DNA from: Plectrocnemia conspersa
Lineage: Eukaryota > Arthropoda > Insecta > Trichoptera > Polycentropodidae
DNA: 64,000 bases
Direction of reading: 5' to 3'
NCBI GenBank assembly: GCA_009617715.1
Contig: VTFK01000295.1
Span: 124,001 to 188,000, forward strand
Position numbers and translations under genes: made by a program
Shown: piece after piece, positions 1 through 9,999 of the stretch
Numbering within the stretch: position 1 is the first letter of the stretch
Layout of the letters: every line of letters starts with the position of its first letter
Notes under the pieces: generated by a model
Databases searched by the model: none
What the model saw: the letters and a program-made list of their open reading frames with translations, nothing else
Told to the model about the DNA's origin: nothing

Positions 1-2560
1 AAGGCACTTGTATACAAATATAATACGTATACAACCCGTACTCTCTCTTGTAAAGATATTTTTAAAAAAATCTTAAATTTCTCTCAGACAACAAGGAGTC
101 ATTGAGAGATATTGAATATATATTATAAATGACGAAGTCAACAAATCCATGTACCAAGAAATCAACCATAATTGCTTTAAAATATTAAGGGTCAAATAAA
201 CTAATGGATCTAATCGCCTTCATCCAAGGTCAATATGTTGAGTGTTCGGAGTATAGGAAATCACGTATTTCGTGTTGGGTTTGCATTTTTTTACATTTTA
301 AATTTTAATAAATTTTACATATCCATTTAACACAGAGTGATTGTAATGCAATATTATTTATTGTTTTGAGATACGGTCTGTTAACTAATTTTTGCTATGT
401 TACTCTTCGAGTGTTGAGAAATTTTAAAATAATGACACTTATTAAATTAGCCCTTAATATTTTGTATTCATATACTATACTATTATGAATAAAAGAGAGT
501 GCACTTTTAATAATATCGGTAAGACTAGTTTAACATCTAAACGTAAGATTTGACTTGTTATTATAATACTATCACGAACGATTTGAACTATAAAACAAGT
601 TTTTTTGTTTACACGTGTTGCAACAAATCAGACCTTTTGGACTCACATGATATATTCAATGTTAAAATTGCATCACATAAAAAACACGCTATCTCTCTCC
701 ATTATTTTATATGCTTGTACTAAGACGAGGATTTTATTTAATAAAATAAATATAATGTATTTGCTGTAAACAAGTTGATGTATATTATTTTTTTTATCCT
801 TTTTTTAATTATTATGAACAATTAAGGATTTTATAGTCTGTACACGTTGACCGTCACACGCCGTTAAACAGAGATTTGTCTTTGTTTCTCTTATGTTCCC
901 ATAGTATTTAAAAATTCCGCGAAATCTGTTTTTTTATCTTTATAAAAATTATATATTGTTGTAACTAATATTACGATCTTTCGAGTGTGAATCATCAGTC
1001 AATCTAGAAGCATTTGATTAATGAATCCTAGTAATTCAATTGAGTTAATAACGTATTATCATTTACCGTACTTATAAATACTATTATGTTTTATTAATAC
1101 GCGTATTTTTTTATAAATGCTATTATTTTTTAGTTGAAATAAAAAAATAGCAACCAAATGACCTTCCCACGGTCAAGATAGTTAAGTAATTTGCTAATGT
1201 GATGCGATGATAGAGAGAAAAAAATCAAACGAAAAACATCCGCGTGTTTTGCTTCATTCATTGTTTTTTCGCTTCGTTCTTGGAATGTCGTGAGACACAA
1301 TAGTCTCGATGATGAACTATTCATTGATTTTTTAATCACTTAATTTGATTTATCCGTCATTATTGTTAAGCTTTATGATAAAACATGTGGCTTTTTTACT
1401 AACGCTTATAATAAAATATTATTTAACTAATGATGTACAATAATATGAACCCCAAGGCATTTTTATCGAAAATGTATATTCTATGTAGCAGACTTGGCCA
1501 ACAAGTCGATCGCGATCGACCAGTGGATCGCTGGTCATATTGACAATTAATTTTGAGGAAAAAGTGTGTCTTTGCAGTCAAATATACGCTAAAAAAGTTG
1601 GTAACTGGTCTTAACATATATCAAAATGTAGATGCCGCTATCAGACAGTGGAGTTAAAATGGCAGTTCTTGGTGTCGAGTTGTATTATTGTCGGCTGTGA
1701 TTTCAGTCAAGCAGCTGGGAGTTGTCGATGTGTTGAGAGCATCTTGCGATGCACTGACGTCTCTCGTGTATGTGCGCTTCTGCTGCTGTGTCCGTTGAGT
1801 CTCTCCGGCATCTCTTCCCTCGTTACCAAGTGTTACGTATTTTTTAATACCGGTTTTAGACGGTTTTATGAGTCAATTGTATCGCTTTTTTGGACACACA
1901 AAATGTGTTCTTGCCTTAAAAGAGAAACGATCCAGATAAAACAATATTAATATGTGAGGGTAAAATGTATGGTCTAGCGTCTGTCCTTTACAACGGTTTA
2001 ATTTCCATGAGAAATGAGAATTAGCATATTTTTCGTCATTATTGAAGAACAATGCTGCTGTTTGATATGTAGCGCTTCCATCGCAATACTAAAGAATGGG
2101 AATTTGGAGCGCCTTAAATTTCAATCAGAGTTTCCTATTAATTTTAAAATAAGAAAAAAGTATTTGTACGAACTAAAATCTGGATTAATCAAAGCCAATA
2201 GAGCAATCTAAGGCGCAAACAATTGCTTTTTTATAAGCGATTTATCGTTTTATTCTGATAGTAAATTTGTGAAAGAAACCTTAAATGAATTTACTGATTG
2301 ACAACTTAGATACACAATAATCTCGACAAAAATATTAATCAATATATTTCATTATTTGCAGATTTTTATTTTAAAAATGAACCATTGGGGATGATTTCAT
2401 TGCGTTTGAGAACTTACAGTATCGATGTTTTTACCTGATTCAAAAAATACGTAACCAAGATACAGTTATTTTTTTATTTAACTAATATAGCTAATTGTTT
2501 GTACACTAAACAAATTTAGTCGAAAAATACATATAAAACAGAATATTAAAAAATATTTAT
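1..2560. other. AT-rich DNA without a supported gene
   Basis: Short open frames occur here but none has protein-like composition, splice context or a recognisable motif. The only compact structure is a perfect 16-bp palindrome GTCGATCGCGATCGAC at 1505-1520, followed by a small CCAG/CTGG inverted repeat. It stands in a short CpG-rich spot (about 1490-1535) inside very AT-rich sequence. Confidence 0.6.
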
Positions 2561-2571
2561 TTTTATAATTT

Positions 2572-2785
2572 ATTTCTTAATGCTCGAAGGTGATTCTTTA
2601 TTCCATTTTTTAAACCCACTACAATTTTATTATTGCGGATTGTCCTAGGAATATTGTTATACAAATTCACACCTCCATTACAGTATTCCCCTGGCCGTAC
2701 TCGTTTTCTTATAACTAACTATCTTATTTCTAGTATTAAATCTATGTACAATACATCTTTATTTCTTATTAAATACTTATTAAAA
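2572..2785 (-). pseudogene. Decayed non-LTR reverse transcriptase, C-terminal end
   Basis: On the minus strand two reading frames give protein-like text: NTRNKIVSYKKTSTARGIL, then after a frame change GGVNLYNNIPRTIRNNK. The pattern of NTRN, a basic stretch, G-x-x-LYN-x-(I/L)P and a final basic helix is what I know from the C-terminal tail of many insect non-LTR reverse transcriptases. A stop and a frameshift break it and no catalytic domain remains. It is judged a relic; the clade is undetermined. Confidence 0.4.
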
Positions 2786-2787
2786 TA

Positions 2788-2830
2788 CTGGCACAGCGAT
2801 TATAATTTATAATTATAATCGCTGTGTCAG
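2788..2830. repeat. 18-bp stem hairpin
   Basis: Left arm CTGGCACAGCGATTATAA (2788-2805) pairs with right arm 2813-2830 with one G/T wobble and a 7-nt loop. It begins a few bases beyond the start of the decayed reverse transcriptase tail. It may be an end of an old inverted-repeat transposon or a chance AT-rich palindrome; the non-AT core GCACAGCG/CGCTGTG argues against chance. Confidence 0.7.
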
Positions 2831-3405
2831 ATTTCCAAACATTAGGGAATATTTACAAATAAATACTTAAAAAAAGATTTAACGATTTTAGAAAATATTA
2901 TATTCTCGTTCAATTTATCATCAATCTGTTCGAGGATGGCGTGGATATTCAATTGGATGCAAATAAATTTGCATAGTTGTTTAATTTTAATAATAAGCGC
3001 TTTAAAATGAAATTATTACTTTGCACTGTGATATTTCTATGAAAGTCAGGTCATTGGACAAATATTTTTGGAAATATATTTATAAGGAAAAATACCCAAA
3101 TTTAAATAGATGCTGTGAATATTTGAATTCCTGTTTGGGATTTATGTACCTACTCATGTGAAGCAGCATTTTTGTATCTTATATTAATAAAACATAAAAA
3201 TCGGACGAGTATGACTAATGGTCTTACGGAAGATTCTTTAATTGATTATCGTTAACCAATTTTTATCCTGATTTTCCTATTTTGACGTAAGAAATTATTT
3301 TTCCATTAAATATTCCTTGGTTATGTATATTTTATATTGTATTAATTGATGTACTAAAAACATTAAAATGATTTTTAATTCGTTTATTCCATAAAATAAA
3401 TCTGT

Positions 3406-3635
3406 TTAACCCTTTTGCCGTGAATGGCTTCTAAAGAAGTCATCAAGAAAATCGACACTTAGGTGCCATAAACCTTTGAGATTAATAATATTGTTACTTA
3501 GTATAATTTAAGACTGTAAATCACTTGAATTTATTGAACCATAATATTTAAAAAAATATGGAATGAATAGGTGCCCCTCCACATATTAACAAATTTCGAA
3601 TTTCGCAAAAATATCAGCCGCGGTGACAGAGTTAA
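3406..3635. repeat. Candidate piggyBac-like short inverted-repeat element
   Basis: The interval is bounded by TTAA at 3406-3409 and 3632-3635. The ends read TTAACCCTTTTGCCGTG and, reverse complemented, TTAACTCTGTCACCGCG, which agree at most positions. TTAA target duplication with CCYT ends is the signature of piggyBac-type elements. The match is imperfect and no second copy was seen, so this is tentative. Confidence 0.25.
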
Positions 3636-4189
3636 GTCCTAAAATTAAAATAAGTCGAACGTAGAGTGCCAGAAAAATATAGTCGATCGCAATCCTGAAC
3701 ATGTTGGCCATCCCTGCTTGTCCCAAATAAGCGGCTGGCTCTAAGTTAAAGGTAAAATTAAAATAAAATTAATTTTAAAATTTTATTGAATTATTGAATT
3801 TCAGAAAAATAATACGTAATTGTTATTTATACATATAAATACGAAATAATAAATAAAAATCTTGAACAAACCGAAGAATGGATAGGAAAATGTTGTTTAT
3901 AATATATTTAAAATAATAAAAAAATATTTTTGCAAGAATTTATCAATTGTAGACTGTCTTGTATATAAGAACGTAATTGTAGCTTTTTCCACGGGGGGGG
4001 GGGGGCAAAATTTGGCCAGTCAGTGGTCGTTTTCTTAATATTTCTGTTTTTTAAATTAAAATAAATTAAGAAAATTTACATTATATTTTGATTATGTACT
4101 ATAAATTAATAAGAAAAAATGTTTTTTTTTGTACGAAAATTTGTAGTATTTTATTAAATGACATGCATTTTTCTGGTCAAATTTAACGG
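3636..4189. other. AT-rich DNA with a 13-G tract
   Basis: No gene is seen. A homopolymer run of 13 G occupies 3993-4005, striking in such AT-rich DNA and a likely assembly or length-variation hotspot. Confidence 0.5.
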
Positions 4190-4540
4190 AGTTCTTGATT
4201 AGAAACCACGACAAACCCAATAAAATCGTGTCGGGGTTACCAAGAAAACCCTCAATTTTGCTTGGAGAAAACTGTAGACCAGTTGCGTTTTCTCTTACTT
4301 GGCATTTGACACTTTTCATCGTGAGTTTTACCATGGAAATAAGCTTTTTTGTGACGCCTGATTCATCCATGGCTGCATATTATCTACATGGTGGTGCTTT
4401 TCTAGAATTTGTCGAATTGAGAAAATTTGGTCTATTGTAGATTTTCCTGTTCTAAATCCACAATAATATTTTTTCCTTTACATGCAACTGACTTTAATAT
4501 TAGCTGTATTTAATAATGTTATACCTCTGTAGTTCGAAAT
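4190..4540 (-). pseudogene. Decayed non-LTR reverse transcriptase fragment
   Basis: Read on the minus strand from about 4534, the sequence gives NYRGITLLNTA, then YYCGFRTGKSTIDQIFSIRQ, then KLTMKSVKCQVRENATG, in shifting frames. These match, in order, the conserved NYRGI, GFR-G-ST-DQ and RQ blocks of insect endonuclease-reverse transcriptases of the RTE-like kind. Frameshifts separate the blocks and the catalytic (Y/F)xDD region is not found. This is a dead fragment; the order of three family motifs makes the identification fairly secure, the clade less so. Confidence 0.55.
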
Positions 4541-4679
4541 GAAATTTATATAGTAATCTATTGTCCGTAAAAAAAATTGAAGGCTAAAAAAGGACGAGAT
4601 GTTCTAAATTAGTAGTTAATTTATTACTAGTTAATAGTAAATATAAACAGCTAGCATATCCATTGGCATACATATTTTT

Positions 4680-5090
4680 TTCTCATCCTCACTTGAAAGC
4701 GATCGTGCTCGTTTATTAATTTGTATGTTGATTCCGTTTTTTGGTGCATTCGCGCATCTATTTTTTAACTTTTTTTAAGACTACTTTTTCCGTAACCAAG
4801 TCAAACCAAAGCCACCCACGAATCCGACCACAATTGATATTCACCACAGCCACCACAACTAACCGCAAATCGGAGACGAGCTGATTAATAGGAAATGAAT
4901 GCATCGATTTGTGTGCCGATATCCAGCGCACCGTTATTCGATCAGCATTTTGCCAATCGTCTTGGAAAAAAATACTTAGTTTATTCTCTCGAGGAATAGA
5001 AGAAGAATCAAACTACAGGGGAGGCCAACGCACTTACCCAGAACAACCTTCAACCGACTATGATGCATCATTAAAGTAATGTAATTATAA
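4680..5090. promoter_or_regulatory. Non-coding island with repeated ACCACAA sites
   Basis: Base composition rises and coding potential is absent. Within about 4825-4880 there are three close ACCACA(A/G) words plus AACCGCAAA, the form bound by Runt-domain factors. Clustering of one binding word in a short GC-richer block is typical of an insect enhancer. No target gene is visible, so this is only a candidate. Confidence 0.2.
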
Positions 5091-5389
5091 TGAAATTACG
5101 CTCGTGTGTCTGCCTTCATAAAACAAACACATAATCACGATCGTCTTGCGAATACACTTACAATTTCCTATAACATATTTATATGCAGTAAACCACCACA
5201 AAACATATTTTTTCTACCCTAAATTTGTAAATATAAGTCCAGATATTACGTAGATACATATTTTTAACCGTAGAAAAATTCCTCTAGTTTTCTGTTGATG
5301 TTGGTTTATTCGACGATAAGGCACAGATCAAATAGGCACTGTAAAGTATTTGTTCTCTTGCCCGTTGATTAAAATAGTTTTGGTTTTCT

Positions 5390-5780
5390 TATACTACTCT
5401 CTATCAGGCTGAAAAAAAATTCTTTCTCTAATTGTTGCGCCAATGATACATATTCAATTTCTTCAATGGATTCTAATGATTTAATGGAGTCGCGAAGGTC
5501 TTTTGAATACGTCAAGCCATTAAATAATCTGCGAATAATTTATTTTCATACTTTACATATTTCTGCTTTTAAAGAATAACTAAAGAAGTCAATTTTTTGT
5601 CTAGAGAAAGATTCTGGATTTTGCAAAAATGTAATTAATGACATCAATGTCTGGTTTCTTTGATTATATAATTTCTCTTTAAATGCCCGTTGAAATTTCG
5701 AGCTTAGCTCAAAATTGATATTTTCCAATTTTAAGGCCCCTTCGGCTGTCAATAATAATCGTGAGACAATTGTCAATAAC
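5390..5780 (-). pseudogene. Decayed hAT-like transposase fragment (tentative)
   Basis: Two minus-strand frames look like real protein. One (about 5776-5546) contains KLYNQRNQTLMSLITFLQNP and KIDFFSYSLKAEI. The next, after a frame change, contains RRLFNGLTYSKDLRDSIKSL and QQLEKEFFFSL. Amphipathic composition and the sequence (R/L)NKTL-x-SL-x-x-(Y/F)LQNP recall the region before the C-terminal dimerisation domain of insect hAT/BED-type transposases. No catalytic residues or inverted ends were found. It may instead come from another decayed gene. Confidence 0.3.
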
Positions 5781-6002
5781 AGCTATTGCTACTTTAAAAA
5801 AACAATACAAAAAACCGTTTTGGATTATCAAAAAAGTAAAATAGACATAAATCGTTTTGCATTCTACCGATTCCCATGCGACATTTATTCTTATTGAAGC
5901 GGGTTCTTAGATCACCAACGCAAGGATAAAACCGCCGGCCGGTTAGAGTAATAGAAAATCGCAAAAATTGTTAGTCATTAAATACTGTCGATCTTCCGAG
6001 AA

Positions 6003-6260
6003 TATGCATATTTTCAAACATCTGGCACGAACACCTTCGGAATGTTTTTTTTATCTGAGTATATTTTTTTATTACTTAAGCAAAAATAAGACGAGTAAAC
6101 AAATTTTGTCATTCCCAGACCCCTATAAAAAATTTTCCAAGAAGTATGCATATTAGGCATGAACCCGCCTTTACTTATGCAGCATTATAAATAAGGCAGT
6201 GGTTGTAAATCTTTTGAATATATTCGTACAAATTTAATTTTATTTATTAAAAAATGGTTT
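6003..6260 (+). repeat. Dispersed repeat, CATCTGGCACG family, copy 1
   Basis: Shares with copies at 26,789 and 43,403 (reverse) the words CATATTTTCAAACATCTGGC and TTATGCAGC, then GGTTGTAAAT and ATTCGTACAAATT. Here about 130 bp of AT-rich DNA separate the two halves. No coding capacity; class unknown. Confidence 0.5.
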
Positions 6261-6768
6261 ATAAATTTGTAGAGAAATGAAAATTCTACATATTATTGAA
6301 ATACTGATTAATAGACGAAAAAATTGCCGTCTTAAAAATGTAAATTTGCAGTTTTTTAATATGTGATTTATTATAATCAATACGTGTTTAATGATCCCAA
6401 GATTATTGGTATGAAACAGAGATTCATCCTATCTAACTTAACAGTTGTTAAAGTAGGCGATTATGTCTCGTACAATTTGGTGGAGGTTAAAGAGCCCAAT
6501 CTTCACATTTTAGTGATCTCTGATTCCAAGTCAATTATTTAAAGATTAAGTTAGCAAATGAAGCATGTTAAAGTTGTAATGTTGCTATAATATTATTCTC
6601 TTGTCATCCGATAGCATACTTATGAGACATTCACCATTCGCATACATACACACATCTGATGTAAACACATAAACATGAAAAGATCGCGGCCATTCAGATT
6701 GTCGGAAATATCAAGTTGTTAATTGGGGCTCTAAACACGATCTGTGGTCATGACTCCCTGGCACTGAT

Positions 6769-6797
6769 ATGTCATCCGATCGAAACTCGGATGACAT
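6769..6797. repeat. 11-bp perfect stem hairpin
   Basis: ATGTCATCCGA (6769-6779) pairs perfectly with TCGGATGACAT (6787-6797) around the 7-nt loop TCGAAAC. It lies in a moderately GC-richer, gene-less block (about 6720-7020). It might be a palindromic protein-binding site or a transcript hairpin. Confidence 0.7.
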
Positions 6798-7610
6798 GCA
6801 AATAAAGTGGGTCGTGCTCTGCGAAACGTATGAACGTAGTGTGTATCAGTTTTTCTACTTTGACAAAATTCATTTCATATGCATCACGGTCACGCTCTTC
6901 GGAGAATTTTGATTCTAGAATCGCAGAAAAACGGTAGTGAATAGTAGCAGAAAAAGTCGAAACGTGATGATTCGAAAGATTTTTTACATGGCAGTCAACA
7001 CACCGTGACATTGGAATCTATACTGTAATTCTCAAAGTTTGTCTCATGTAAAACTCGCGAATGGAACACGAGATGATACGATGTAAATTTTTAAGTGAAC
7101 GTAATTTAAAATATTATTAATTATTTGATAGATACTTAATATGGATTTAACGATGGACTTAGGTACTTGAAACGATCAATTTAATGATTTAAGAGATGGA
7201 ACTAAAACGTTCTACACATGGAAAGTTATTACGTTCCATAGTGTACAAATGCTTTAATCGAAAACCGCGATAATTACTTGACAATGATTCTCAATTATCC
7301 GTGCTGTTAATTTAAAAATTTTAAATCATTTAAAAGAACGTATTACAATCATATATTGCAAAAATGCATCTGGAACTCATTAAATAAAACATTTGGTGAT
7401 TGGAAAAGCGAAAAAATGGGTAGACAATTTAAAGGAGCTTAAATAAAAAATCGGATAGAGAAATCTTTAAACATTTAATTTAAAATTAATTGGGTTTGTG
7501 AAGTCTGATTTTTTAAAGTAAAGTGTTGCCTCTGAAAGCAGTATTGTTCATAAATAATGCTCTTTATTCAAAATAAAGCATGCTCATGCTAAATGCTCTT
7601 TTGTTTCACA

Positions 7611-8060
7611 AGTCCGTAGTAATATCGGTAAGGATAGCTATTATATTTTTTTGAAACATAGTATATTATCGAAGTCTATGTAATTAGTTTTAGAACTTTC
7701 ATTATGTTTGGTTTGGGTTTGAACAGCAAATAGACGTATCGCAACTGTCAAATTGAGTTTCATATACATCATATAGATGCATGTATTGTCACCAGTGCAT
7801 GTATTATCACCTGGTAGAAATATATATCTACTGGTAAAAATGTATTTGGATTTCACTAGTGAAAATATAACTACACAGATAAATAAATATTCATGTAAAT
7901 AAATATTGATATGTATGTATCGGTATATGTAATATATATTACTATGTATGGAAAAGTTAAAATCATATAATTTACTAGCACCTGCCAGATAAATTATATT
8001 TACACTGGAAAAAATATATATTTACTGGTAAAATTATATTCCGATAATTTAATTAAAAAA
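7611..8060 (+). repeat. ACTRGTGAAAATATA repeat family, copy R1
   Basis: Begins with AAGTCCGTAGTAATATCGG, continues with GGTTTGGGTTTGAACAGCAA and CGCAACTGTCAAATTGAGTT, and ends in a run of short motifs such as CTACTGGTAAAAATGTAT (7828) and CACTAGTGAAAATATA (7854). The same order recurs in copies at 9.1, 17.7 (inverted) and 47.9 kb. No open frame. Such arrays of one short motif near an end resemble the subterminal repeats of non-autonomous DNA transposons. Confidence 0.6.
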
Positions 8061-8849
8061 ATAGGGATTGATTTGAGATCGATTTTTTATATTTTATTAG
8101 AGGGATAATTCGAGAGTTTCTGGTTTAAAATCAAGGACGTCAATTCAGTTTTTTCCAAGGCGGGGGGAAGCTAATGTTAAGTAAGGGGGGAAACCAATTA
8201 GTGATCGTTTTTTTTTAATTTTTTGATTTCATTAAATGGCATATTCAAGGGAGGAGGCAAATTCTACCACTTGCTCCCCCCAAATATCGTGTTTTAAATC
8301 GAATATAATGAAATAAAAGTTCTTAGAAAAATTCATACTGATATTCGAAATTATAAAGAGATTCTGAGTTCATTCATTTTTTTAGAACTCTAAGATCAAT
8401 TTTTTTAATCGCGCTTTGAGAATTTAATGCTGGCAACATTGATATATATAATTTATTTTTTTCTTAGTGTGTTAAAATTGTTTCTAAGATATTCAATAAA
8501 TAAATCATCATTGCCGAGCAATTTTTAAAAGTACAAGGTTAGTGTTATTTAATTTTTTTTTTTCACAGAAAGTGTGATTAAAACTAAAATATTTATGTAC
8601 AGTAATGTAAAACAGATCGTGTTTGATCAGCTGTATTTTTTTTTGTCTAATCCACATTAAAAATTTGACAATAAAATCGATTAAAAACAATTTTTATAAT
8701 TATGACCAATGGTTGGATTTCACGTATGAATGTATTTTAGATAATTTTTTTCCTAGTATTAACCGATCACAAATTATGCAATAAAATAATCAATTCACTC
8801 GATTATCAAACGTTATTACGAATGAGAATCGAATAAAGCACATCTAAAC

Positions 8850-9074
8850 CGAATTTTGACCAATAGGAGAGCGCAAAAAACAATTATCCCTTCTCAGAAG
8901 TCAAAAATTCACGTCAAAAGCAATAAAATCGTGTCGGCGCCGTCGCAGTGGAAACGCTCGTTACCGAGCGTTCCCACTGCAACGGCACCCATACGATTTT
9001 ATTGATTTTGACGTGAATTTTTGACTTCTGAGAAGGGATAACTGTTTTTGCGCTCCCCTATTGATCAAAATTCG
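8850..9074. repeat. Long inverted repeat, arms about 110 bp, loop 4 bp
   Basis: The left arm (8850-8960) and right arm (8965-9074) are reverse complements at roughly nine positions in ten, closing on a TTAC loop between CGCTCG and CGAGCG. The arm itself, with the words CGATTTTATTG and TTTTGACGTG, occurs singly at about 28,640 and 47,935. The block leads directly into repeat copy R2, so the hairpin is probably part of that family: a fold-back element or two copies joined head to head. Confidence 0.85.
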
Positions 9075-9500
9075 CTTTGAATATACTTTGATCAGCCCTC
9101 TTATATTAGAAGTCCATAGTGATATCGGTAAGGATAGCCATAATATTTTTAAAACATATTGTAATATCGAAATAATTAGTTTTAGAACTTTCCTTAGGTT
9201 AGGTTTTGGTTTGAACAGCAAATAGACGTTTCGAAACTATCAAATTGAGCTTCATATACAGTTTAGAACATAATATATTTTTGTTTGTAGAAATATATAT
9301 CTACTGGTGAAAATGTATTTAGACTTAAATAGTGAAAATATAACTTCACGAAAAAATACATATGCACTATAACATTTATAAATCAGATGTAAATAATAAT
9401 GATTATGAAATAAGTATGTAAAAATATATGTATAATATATTACTACATATACTTTCACTGGCAAAAATATATATCTACGGGTGAAAATATATTTCGATAT
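9075..9500 (+). repeat. ACTRGTGAAAATATA repeat family, copy R2
   Basis: Follows the long hairpin directly. It carries AGAAGTCCATAGTGATATCG, GGTTTTGGTTTGAACAGCAA and the motif array with CTACTGGTGAAAATGTATTT (about 9300) and CTACGGGTGAAAATATATTT (about 9475). Same internal order as R1 and R5; non-coding. Confidence 0.6.
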
Positions 9501-9999
9501 GATTTTACTGAAATTACGTATGTTAAATAATATATTCAGGATAGATTCGAGATTATTTTTTTTTTATTTTTTTTAGGAATGACAACATTAAACTTAATGT
9601 ATTATTTATTTATTTTGCTGCATTAAATCCAGTTGTCAAATTACTGATAATACAATCCATAAAAATAATAAATTTATATAATTCAGCTAGTGCTCTTGTT
9701 GACTTTTCTTTATTTCTATGCTTCTTCTTTAAGTACTCGAGCTGAAAATTCAGATCGAATACCTAAATTTACTGCTACTTATTTACATTCGTTGAATATT
9801 TCCTCTCATTTCCTCTAATCTGTGTTGTAAATATTTAAAACCAAATAAAAATTACTAGTTTGGATTATCTGTGTATTTTAATTATCCGTGCTCTTTCTCA
9901 GGATTTGTTCGGATAATCGAGAGAATACCTACTGCATAGTATTCCATTATAAAAGAAGGCACTGAATATAATGACTTACAAACAAAGAGTGACAAAATT

